Source: Serpula lacrymans var. lacrymans S7.9 (lineage: Eukaryota > Basidiomycota > Agaricomycetes > Boletales > Serpulaceae). Taken from it: a stretch of 64,000 nt of DNA. Position numbers and translations under genes: made by a program. Positions 1 to 8,249 of this stretch are shown piece after piece. The first letter of the stretch is position 1; each line of letters opens with the position of its first letter. Location of the stretch: contig NW_006763306.1 of NCBI RefSeq assembly GCF_000218685.1, positions 520,812 through 584,811 of the forward strand, given 5' to 3'. The notes under the pieces were generated by a model. It was not told the origin of the DNA. It saw only the letters and a list, made by a program, of their open reading frames with translations, and made no database searches.

Positions 1-1112
1 CGGTCAGCTGCCAAGTCCGCCTGACCTACAATGGGTCCACTGGCTACACATTGTATTGCGCCCTCGCTTTTGTCGTTTCCCTTACTCCCCTTCCTTTGCC
101 TAGCCCCACCATGGGCCCCTTCCTCTCCTTTTTATTCTCACCTGACGGTCATTTCTGGATCCCCATTCTAATCCACTTTTCCGTCACCTCCACCCTCCTC
201 CTCCTCATCTTATTTGCACCCCCACCATTTCTGATGTAACCACTTCCTATCCGCTTCCGTCGCCGATCCGTCGACTACCACATGCCACTGCTGATATCAG
301 CAAAGCCCCGGTGGCCGGTCCAAATAGGGCAACAGGTCCATCTTCATGACGTCGATCTGCCATCATATACTATCAAAACATCGGTCGCTCGTCTTGCCTG
401 GTTGGAGCGTGGGTGGGTAGTTTTTGAGCTGGAGAAGGTTCATCCCCTTGCGTCACCCATGTTCATCGCTGTCCCATTCACTTGGGTACACTTATCTTTT
501 GTCCATCGTCTTCGCTGCAGCTACACCTACCACACGCTGCCTGGGACTCACTTGTTCCAAATTGGAACTACTCCTCTCCCTCCCTCGTTTGATCAGGTGG
601 TCCAACACAACCAGTCCATTGGTAAGGCCATGGAACTGTCGGATTTGGACTAGGTGGTGGACCGGTGGCTCCAGTTTCTTTTTTTCAGCAGAACATTCAT
701 TTACAGTGCGATTATTCTTGATTTTTGAATCATTTTTATGGACACATATTTTTTAGAATGCCTGACTGATAATAAAGGAACTGTGTTGATACTGGGAACC
801 TCGTCACCTCGTCATCCTTGTTGTTCTCAAACCTACTTTGTGCTACAATTAGCAAGGTAGTGCTTATCTATACTCGCCACAAAGCCCCTATCTTTCTATA
901 TTCCAAATATCCCTCCTCCTCAAAACCCACACCCATACATCTCTGGGTTTTACTTTGAAGGATCATTATACGTACCACCCCACGAACAACCAGACCACTC
1001 CACTGTTCTAGGAGGCAAAGCCCATAAACAAGTTCCGTGGAATCTGGGAGGATTGTGTGTTAGTTTGTTTTTGTGTGTGATTTTCTAACAACAATTCTCA
1101 TCATTGACAACA
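1..1112 (+). repeat. LTR-like repeat of the TGTTGTC...GACAACA family, left copy (5' part cut by window edge)
   Basis: From about position 40 this stretch matches, inverted, most of 21050-22758. It ends in GACAACA at 1112, and the related segment at 4741 begins TGTTGTC, so the family has 7-bp inverted ends of the TG...CA type. It contains a 123-codon reading frame (282-653) that is also open in the inverted copy, but no known domain is recognised. Immediately after 1112 the sequence is gypsy pol, in frame with the protease-RT linker, so the LTR abuts coding sequence with no visible primer-binding site. It may be an LTR or another kind of dispersed repeat. Confidence 0.6.
282..653 (+). CDS. Unrecognised 123-aa reading frame inside the TGTTGTC-family repeat
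   Basis: The frame is preserved with few residue changes in the inverted copy at 22013-22384 (minus strand). That suggests either a real repeat-encoded protein or low divergence between the copies. The protein is rich in W, H, L and P, has no obvious membrane segment and no motif I recognise. It may be the C-terminal end of a retroelement ORF trapped in the LTR, or a chance frame. Confidence 0.3.
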   Translation: MPLLISAKPRWPVQIGQQVHLHDVDLPSYTIKTSVARLAWLERGWVVFELEKVHPLASPMFIAVPFTWVHLSFVHRLRCSYTYHTLPGTHLFQIGTTPLPPSFDQVVQHNQSIGKAMELSDLD

Positions 1113-1402
1113 AATCCCAATATCAATTGGCAGACAAACACAATCACTTACCCTTCTGATAATACGGAGTATCACCCTAAAGACGGAGATAGAGTCATCG
1201 CTGTAGACTTACAGAGTAGGATTGACAAAATTTCCGTTGAAAGCAACATATCACAGACCAAAAGCCAACAGATTGCGGAAGAATCAGAATGAGCAAAGTC
1301 AACACTCATGTTCAGAGACGTTGTTCCCCCATTTTATCATCGCTTTGAGCCAGTGTTCACAAAAGCATCCTTCGACAAACTACCCCCATGATGAGTTTGG
1401 GA

Positions 1403-2189
1403 CATCAGGAAAAACCCTTTTGCTATATAGCCACCATCTATATGTATAAATGCATTCATAGAAACTATAGTACTATCAGTGCAATCATAGCTCTTATAGC
1501 TCTTATAGCACAGTAGTAGGCAAAATTTTAACCAAGGGGAGAAGTATCTATAATTTCCTCAAACTCTGGATTAATCTAATAAACTTGTTCAATAATAGAA
1601 AGAGGCCAGAAGTGTTTGGAGTCAAGTATATTATTATAGGCGAGGTACTATAAGTGCTTTTATAGCCTATAGCAGCCTATATAGCTCCTATAGCTGCAAA
1701 GGTCATAGTTATAATATAGTTCAAGGTGCTTGAAAGGGCTAATAAATCATACAGTATTAATCAATTATGTAGTCTGTAGTAGTGAGATAGTAGTTTGTAT
1801 CTTTGATATATAAAAAAAGGAACAATGATTTATCCAAATATAAGTGGTGACAATGAGTAAAAAAATAACTGAGTCCATGAAAGGTCAATATATAACACCT
1901 GTATGACACATTTCATAAGCCCTCATGGTGTAGTGGATAAATATGATGTGTGGCTATAGGTTGCTTAGTCACCCAAAAGCTGACTAGCAGATTGAGAGTT
2001 CAAATCTTGTCTGTGTTAATTTTTTTTATCAGCCACACAACAATTTCCAACATCTATAAGAGCATTTATACAGCTATATGAGGCTCTATAGATGGCAGAG
2101 GTTCTATAACAGGTTTGACCACTATAACAGCTTTATGAGTACTTATAGTGCTATAGAGCTCTATATAGCTACCCCCATTTTTCCTGATG
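1403..2189 (+). mobile_element. TIR element copy A (~790 bp, non-coding)
   Basis: The ends are inverted: CATCAGGAAAAA at the left and TTTTTCCTGATG at the right. A second copy lies inverted at 5098-5896, where the A-left end pairs with the B-right end. Removing copy A and one GA dinucleotide joins V-W-D to H-A-I-E-L in the gypsy-1 frame, exactly the order in gypsy-3, so this is a real insertion with an apparent 2-bp GA duplication. The interior is AT-rich with many TATAG-type short repeats, contains no long ORF, and includes a tRNA-like segment. Superfamily unknown. Confidence 0.82.
1919..2016 (+). other. tRNA-like segment with pol III A/B-box resemblance inside TIR element A
   Basis: The sequence reads GCCCTCATGGTGTAGTGGAT at its start, which resembles a tRNA acceptor/D-arm with an A box, and carries GAGAGTTCAAATCTTG about 75 bp later, which resembles a T-arm/B box. 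The stems are imperfect, so it is not a working tRNA. The same segment is kept in inverted copy B (about 5270-5368). It may be a tRNA-derived (SINE-like) module captured by the DNA element. Confidence 0.38.
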
Positions 2190-3146
2190 GATCATGCAAT
2201 TGAACTCCTTCCAGAAACCAAAGGTTTAGACTGTAAAACATACCCACTCAATTGCGATGAACAAATCCATCTTGACGAGTTCTTAAAAGAAAACCTGGAG
2301 ACAGGAAGGATTAGAGTATCAAAATCCCCTTATGCCTCCCCGTTCTTCTTTATCAAGAAAAAAGACGGATCCCTTAGACCAGTACAAGACTATCGGAAAC
2401 TCAATGCCCTCACCATCAAAAATCGATATACGCTACCTCTCATTTCTGAATTGATAAATCGACTCAAAGGCGCTAGATTCTTCACCAAGCTAGATGTCCA
2501 TTGGGGATATAATAATGTACAAATTAAAGAAGGAGATGAGCATAAAACCGCCTTCAGAACTAACAGAGGATTGTTTGAACCTCTAGTTATATTCTTCGGA
2601 CTTACAAATTCCCCAGCCACATTTCAAACAATGATGGATCGACTTCTCCGAGATCTAATCAATGAAGGATTGGTCATTGTATACCTCAATAACATTATGA
2701 TATTCACCGACTCTCTGGAGGAACATAAGAAGGTTGCCTCTAACGTTCTTCAAATTCTCGCAGACAACCAATTATATCTCAAACCAGAGAAGTGCAAGTT
2801 TGAGAAGAAGGAAGTTGAATACTTAGGGATAATCATCTCTCATGACGCAATTTGTATGGACCCCCTCAAAGTACAAGCAGTCGCAGAGTGGCCGATACCA
2901 CGCACTAAAAAGGAGTTGCAGTTGTTTTTAGGTTTCTCCAATTTTTACAGACAATTCATCAAAGACTACGGACAAATAGCAAAACCATTAACAACCCTCA
3001 CCAGGAAGGTAGATTGGAGTTGGGAAGAAAGTCAACAGATGGCTTTTGATCTTCTCAAAAAGACAATCACAACCTTGCCAACACTCGCAGGCTTTCGATC
3101 TTCTCAAAAAGACAATCACAATCTCGCCAATACTCGCAATTCCTAA
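2187..3146 (+). pseudogene. gypsy-1 reverse transcriptase domain
   Basis: This 319-codon open stretch follows the TIR insertion. It starts at DHAIELLPE, which in gypsy-3 is the linker before RT, and carries the RT landmarks: SPYASPFFFIKKKDGSLR, VQDYRKLN, FGLTNSPATFQ and LGFSNFYRQFI. The catalytic YxDD box reads YLNNIMIF, so both aspartates are replaced by asparagine. The polymerase is therefore expected to be dead even apart from the frame breaks. A local duplication near 3060-3110 repeats about 45 bp (FDLLKKT... followed by FRSSQKD...) and shifts the frame. Confidence 0.9.
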
Positions 3147-3441
3147 TGATGAAGACCCATTCAAAGTAGAATGCGACACCTCCAACTATGCCACAGGAGC
3201 GGTATTATCACAATAGCAAGAAGGAAAGTGGAGACCGGTCACATTCCTGTCAGAATCAATAAACCCTGCAGAGAGAAATTACACTATCTGGGATAAAAAA
3301 ATGTTAGCGGTAATGCATGTGTTAGAAGAATGGTGACACCTCCTCATGGGAGCTAAACACCAGTTCACCATCTTCACCGATCATCAGAACCTCACCTACT
3401 TCAGAGATCCCCAGAAGGTAAATAGATGACAGGCTAGGTGG

Positions 3442-4353
3442 ATGGACACGCTAGCCAGATACAATTCCAAACTAGAGTATGTGAAAGGCTCAGTGAACAC
3501 AAAGGCGGACCTACTCAGTCAAAGGGTAGACCATCCGAGAGGCGAGAAAGATAACAAAGGACAGGTCCTTCTACCTCAACTTGCGGAAGCAAATATATAC
3601 ACCATGGATGATGTACTAGAAGAACATTATCTGGACAAGCTGCTAGCTCCGCAGCATAAGTTGGATGATTACGTTGTAAAGAAGTTGAAAGACAATCCAA
3701 AGGTTTGGAAGAAACATGACAGAATCATCTGGATAGGAAACGAGAAAGAAGATAAATTGACGTTCAAATCGTTCAAAAACAACATCTACGTACCCAAAGA
3801 CCCGAAGTTAAGAGCACAAATTATTGAGGAAGAACACGACACCAGCCTTAGTGGACACCCAGGAGAAAGAAAGATGTACAAACGAGTGAACCAATCCTTC
3901 TGGTGGCCTAGCCTCAGAAGGGATGTTAGGAAGTATGTTGCAGGATGTGAGATATGCCAGAGAATGAAGTCACATTGTCAAAAGCCGCATGCTCCCCTCC
4001 ATCCAAACCCAATCCCTGATTGCCCTTGGCAGATAATCACAACAGATCTTATTGGGGCACTACCAGAGTCAAACGGATACGATGCAATCCAAGTCTTTGT
4101 TGACAGATTCTCAAAGATGGCTCACTTTGTACCAACACACGTCACTCTTGATTTGTTAGGCTACACCAAACAACTACAAGACTTGGTCATACAATTACAT
4201 GGTATCCCGGAAAAAATCATATCGGACAGAGGACCTCAGTTCATGTCGAACTTCACCAAGGATTTCTACCAATCCCTTGGGATTGAACCTGGTCTATCAA
4301 CAGGTTACCACCCCAAACTGATGGGAAATCCGAACGGATCAATCAGGATCTAG
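3442..4353 (+). pseudogene. gypsy-1 RNase H tail and integrase
   Basis: This open stretch begins in the tail of RNase H. It holds the integrase zinc-binding HHCC region (GHPGERKMYK to CEICQRMK) and the core with the first two acidic residues (TTDLIG, SDRGPQF). The third catalytic residue lies beyond a frameshift near 4325, where TERINQD would be expected. The frame then resumes in short pieces up to about 4740 (YNNHLHSATNQTPFF, KYYDRKRTEA, HISTDRPMKKLDD). The piece 3150-3441 upstream is RNase H with several stops. Confidence 0.88.
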
Positions 4354-4740
4354 AACACTACCTGCGCACATTCATCAACCACCGGCAAGATGACTGGGCT
4401 GATTGGCTAGCCATTGCCGAATTTACATACAACAATCACCTTCACTCCGCAACCAATCAGACCCCCTTCTTTGTAAACTATGGTTCTCACCCTCGCAAGG
4501 GAACCGGTCAGAAGCCTTCTGGACGCTCGCAAGCTGCCAAAGACTTTGCAACTTCTATGACGAAATTACACGAGCAGACTCGGCAATCATTACTGCTCGC
4601 TAATCAAAATCTCAAGAAGTACTATGACCGCAAACGTACAGAAGCACGGGAATATCACAAAGGAGATAAGGTGTGGTTAGAAGGGACTCATATATCCACC
4701 GATCGGCCGATGAAAAAATTGGACGATATGCGATTTGGCC

Positions 4741-5093
4741 TGTTGTCATGCACCAAAGTTGATTGGTAGCATGGACAGGTGTCAAGAATGAAGCAAATAT
4801 TCAAAAGACTCGCCTTTGTGCCACATGGAATAGTAATTTAATATTGCCTTTTTCAAACTTGTGGCTGATCAGCACCCACCTGTATTAGGCAATAAAGTCG
4901 CACTCATCTTTATTTTCTATTTGGTACTTTCCGCATTTTGGCATTTTGGCAAATTTTCGCATTGTAAGATGCTAAAGGTGTCTGGGAGAGAACTGAGTAT
5001 AGCCCTGATGTCCAAACACCTATGCATTGTTCAACCCACAGGGATCAACCAAGGGACTCAGAAAAAAGTGCTGAAGACTATAATGGAGTGAGT
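4741..5093 (+). repeat. LTR-like segment of the TGTTGTC family, right of gypsy-1
   Basis: It begins TGTTGTCATGCACC directly after a broken gypsy integrase tail. The first ~200 bp match, inverted, 22530-22758; the rest diverges. With the left copy ending at 1112 in the same orientation, gypsy-1 looks like the interior of an LTR-bounded unit. Neither a polypurine tract nor a PBS is seen at the joins, so two separate insertions or a captured fragment are also possible. Confidence 0.55.
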
Positions 5094-5097
5094 CTGC

Positions 5098-5896
5098 CAT
5101 CAGGAAAAATGGGGGTAGCTATATAAAGCTCTATAGCACTATAAGTACTCATAAAGCTGTTATAGTGGTCAAACCTGTTATAGAACCTCTGCCATTTATA
5201 GAGACTCATATAGCTCTATAAATGCTCTTATAGATGTTGGAAATTGTTGTGTGGCTGATAAAAAAAATTAACACAGACAGAATTTAAACTCTCAACCTGC
5301 TAGTCAGCTCTTGGGTGACTAAGCATCCTATAGCCACACATCACATTTATCCACTACACCATGAGGGCTTATAAAATGTATTATACAGGTGTTATATATT
5401 GACCTTTTATGGACTTAGACTAATGTTTTACTCATTGTCACCACTTATATTTGGATAAATCATTATTCTTATTTTGTGAATATCAGGGATACAAACTACT
5501 ATTTCACTAATACAGGCTACATAATTAATTAATACTGTATGATTTATTAGCTCTTTTAAGCACCTTGAACTATATTATAACTATGACCTTTACAGCTATA
5601 GGAGCTATGTAGGCTGCTATAGGCTATAAGAGCACTTATAGTGCCTTGCCTATAATAATATACTTAACTCCAAACACTTCTGGCCTCTTTCTATTATTGA
5701 ACAAGTTTATTAGATTAATCCAGAGTTTGAGGAAATTATAGATACTTCTCCCCTTGGTTAAAATTTTGCCTGCTACTGTGCTATAAGAGCTATAAGAGCT
5801 ATGATTGCACTGATAGTACTATAGTTTCTATGAATGTGTTTATATATATAGGTGGTGGCTATATAGCGCTATATAGCAAAAGGGTTTTTCCTGATG
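5098..5896 (-). mobile_element. TIR element copy B (~800 bp), inverted relative to copy A
   Basis: The ends are CATCAGGAAAAA / TTTTTCCTGATG, with the inverted match extended to CTGCCATCAGG / CCTGATGGCAG. The flanks show GC on both sides, compatible with a 2-bp duplication. The body matches copy A in reverse, including the tRNA-like module and the TATAG-rich ends. No ORF of note. Confidence 0.82.
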
Positions 5897-6075
5897 GCAG
5901 ATGAGTCTGCAGAGTCCGCACTTTTGAGTCTAAACTGAGTGGATACATCACGACAAGCCGCAGTCCTGCTGGAAAGGTGGTAAAACAAGTTGTGTGAATA
6001 ATACAAGTGGAGGATGAATATATAGCTGAGAATATGACAATGGGATGACCCCTAAGAGTCCGCATTTTGGGTCTG
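5897..6075. other. Host sequence without a recognised feature
   Basis: About 180 bp between TIR element B and the solo LTR. No coding frame or repeat is recognised. Its continuation on the far side of the solo LTR starts at 7668. Confidence 0.5.
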
Positions 6076-6142
6076 TGTTACAATTGACATACCAGTACCT
6101 ACTTACACTTACTTTTTTGTGCTTTCACTTTCATTTTTCCAA

Positions 6143-6164
6143 GTCACATGACTAGTCATGTGAC
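6143..6164. promoter_or_regulatory. Perfect 22-bp palindrome in the LTR
   Basis: Two GTCACATGACT half-sites face each other with no spacer. It lies in the upstream part of a gypsy solo LTR, where enhancer sites would be expected. It could bind a dimeric bZIP or bHLH factor, or form a hairpin. The factor is unknown. Confidence 0.5.
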
Positions 6165-6198
6165 CATTTACTTTACTTTACATTTTCGACTTTTCATA

Positions 6199-6221
6199 GT
6201 CACATGACTAAGTCATGTGAC
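6199..6221. promoter_or_regulatory. Second palindrome, same half-site with 1-bp spacer
   Basis: The half-site GTCACATGACT, a single A, then AGTCATGTGAC. It lies 56 bp after the first palindrome (start to start). Two copies of one inverted site suggest a duplicated regulatory element in the LTR. Confidence 0.5.
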
Positions 6222-6312
6222 ACAACACCTGACCAGTGTCTAGACTTAGCATATGACCGGTCACATGCTAGACATCGGACTTTAAATTTTATTTACAACT
6301 GTACAGTACCTC

Positions 6313-7469
6313 CAGACTCCAAACTAGTCGACATATGTGTGTATGCTATATCCTAGTGCTTGTGATTAGATAATTTGATTATAAAATTATCCAAGACTTT
6401 ACCAAAACTTGAGTTGAGTATAACACATATGGCCGACTGGCAAAACTTGTAGTGGCGCCAGATTTTGGTTTATTTGCACCACTGAAGATTGCCACCAAAT
6501 CTGACGTCTTCCGGTTGGCTACAGTCAAAATCAGAGATGTGACCGTGACTTTTTCTTTTCTTATTTTGTATGCAGTCTGGACGCTTCGGGACATCAAGTT
6601 CCGATGAAATCAGCAGTCTCGTGAAAGAAAGATTTGGCATCACTCTTTATCATATTCAAGTCCTATCATCCCAGATGCAGTTGAAGAAGAAACATGTTTT
6701 CACAATAACACCCACAGGTTCTGCAAACACAGCATTCTGAGCAGACAACGAGTATTACTTATAGATGGATATAGTGTAAAAATATATTTCAACTCAGTAG
6801 CTTTATAGCTTGTGAAATGGTGTAACATTGATAGCATCATTAGAATATTGTTAGTCTCTCTTGCTAACCTTTTCAATATATTGATGATAGTTGATCAATA
6901 TCTTGTAAATAATAGAACATTGTGTTCAAGTGTACTACTCCTACTCTTCTGTCCAATAAAAAGTCACAGTCACATCTCTGATTTTGACTTTAGCCGACCG
7001 AAAGACGTCGGATTTGGTGGCAATCTTCGGTGGTGCAAATAAACCAAAATCTGGCGCCACTACAAGTTTTGCCAGTCGGCCATATTATTAAGAACAAAGC
7101 TTGAAGGAAGTGTCTAGCCACTTGCTGAGAGCAATCAGGGACTGGAACTAGAGTCCAATGTGAGTAACTAGAGAATAGGAAGCATTGGACTCTGCAGTAC
7201 TGTCCGAAGTTTTGTAAACAAAGGTAAACAAAGCAGCCATAAAGGCGAAATAATAGAGAACACAATCAATAGTGAATGATAGAAGAATAGATAGAGAAAG
7301 GAATGAAAATATATAGGTAGCACAAAGGTGCAGAATCACCAAAACTAACACATATGTGTTATGCTCAACTCAAGTTTTGGTAAAGTCTTGGATAATTATA
7401 TAATCAAATTATCTAATCACAAGCACTAGGATATAGCATACACACATATGTAGACTGATTTGGAGTCTG
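6313..7469. mobile_element. Mutator-like (MULE) MITE with ~250-bp TIRs
   Basis: The flanks carry a perfect 9-bp duplication CAGTACCTC (6304-6312 and 7470-7478). The ends are long inverted repeats starting CAGACTCCAAA; the first 41 bp differ at three positions. The left arm runs to about 6567 and the right arm from about 6957, the latter split by a solo copia LTR (7086-7350). A 9-bp duplication with long TIRs is typical of Mutator-like elements. The ~390-bp centre has no convincing ORF, so it is non-autonomous. Confidence 0.82.
7086..7350 (-). mobile_element. Solo copia-A-type LTR inside the MULE arm
   Basis: It runs from TATTAAGAAC to AACTAACA, matching both LTRs of copia-A (14212-14531, 19960-20279) but lacking an internal ~55-bp segment. 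It is flanked by a 5-bp duplication CATAT (7081-7085 and 7351-7355). Removing it rejoins the right TIR of the MULE so that it mirrors the left TIR. Confidence 0.88.
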
Positions 7470-7662
7470 CAGTACCTCATGTATTTTAGTATATATACAG
7501 GAGCAATACATGGGGAAGGACTCAGCGAGTCCTTTTGTTGTCTACCAACAACTAACTTGTTCCTACCAAATGGGTAACCACTCCCACCTCTTCCTCTACT
7601 TCTGAGTGTTGTTTTCATTGTGCTCCAGTGCCCCAAGGCTGTGTCTTGTTGGTGTTGTCACA

Positions 7663-7893
7663 GTCTGTATGAGTGGAATGTCAAAACAAGCTCTGCACTT
7701 GTTGGAAATATGGCTATATGGCTAGGGAACGTCTACAACACTTCTGAGGCAACTATGGCAACTTACTCAGACAAATTCTGAGTATATGGGGGATCCAAGG
7801 ATATTATTTCTTCCTTTTGGAAGTACAGTTTTATAGTAGTACCAAAAAGGAAATAGCAAAAATAGTGTAAAACATATGAGAACCAGTGGGTGT
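7663..7893. other. Host sequence between solo LTR and copia-B
   Basis: About 230 bp. No feature is recognised beyond the GTCTG duplicate at its start. Confidence 0.4.
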
Positions 7894-8235
7894 TGTTGGC
7901 ATATTTTATTCATAGCATATTAACATTCTATGTTCTATTTCCTCATTATCCATACATTATCCTTTATTCTCTGATTGACTGCTTTTCCATCACATTACAT
8001 AAGCTCAAATTATTCCCATGCTTATACCAAAACTCATAGCATTCCACATTACACAAACCTCAGTCTCTTAATTATAAGACTGAGGTATGTTTGGCTATTC
8101 TACAGTCCACATTCTATCACTATACTCACTTTACACTCTTAGAAATATTCTCTATTAAATAGATCATCATTTAATATCAGTCTCTTAATTATAAGACTGA
8201 GAAATATTCTCTATTAGTCTTCTCATAGCCTCACA
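7894..8235 (+). repeat. copia-B 5' LTR
   Basis: It starts TGTTGGCATATTT, resembling the copia-C LTR start TGTAGGCATATTT, and ends CACA directly before the primer-binding site. It holds a hairpin ACCTCAGTCT / AGACTGAGGT (8057-8088) and a second partial copy of the hairpin with flanking AAATATTCTCTATTA (about 8142-8217). The matching 3' LTR is not in the window. Confidence 0.72.
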
Positions 8236-8249
8236 GGTTATGAGCCCTG
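8236..8249 (+). promoter_or_regulatory. copia-B primer-binding site, half-tRNA(iMet) type
   Basis: GGTTATGAGCCCTG directly follows the LTR. It is complementary to the anticodon stem-loop of initiator tRNA-Met (CAGGGCUCAUAACC), the primer type known for Drosophila copia, where a 5' half-tRNA is used. The gag start codon ATG at 8240 lies within the site. Confidence 0.72.

Larger units (their letters stand above)
1113..4740 (+). pseudogene. gypsy-1: decayed Ty3/gypsy pol fragment
   Basis: The segment runs from the protease-RT linker (reads NPNINWQTN at its start) through reverse transcriptase, RNase H, integrase and part of the post-integrase region. It then stops abruptly at an LTR-like segment at 4741. 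Gag and the protease active site are missing. The reading frame is broken by a 787-bp TIR element (1403-2189), by stop codons in RNase H (for example near 3214, 3334 and 3427) and by a frameshift near 4325. Compared with gypsy-3, the two stops in the EEW-HLL and NR-QARW contexts replace arginine, as expected for CGA to TGA changes. Confidence 0.88.
6076..7662 (+). mobile_element. Solo gypsy LTR, interrupted by a Mutator-like MITE
   Basis: It starts TGTTACAATT, ends GTTGTCACA and is flanked by a perfect 5-bp duplication GTCTG (6071-6075 and 7663-7667). Without the insertion (6313-7469) and one 9-bp duplicate, the LTR is about 421 bp. It resembles the gypsy-2 LTR (415 bp): both contain AGTATATATA, CCAACAACTAACT-like and GGGTAACCACTCCCAC blocks. 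No internal region is present, consistent with LTR-LTR recombination after insertion. Confidence 0.85.
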
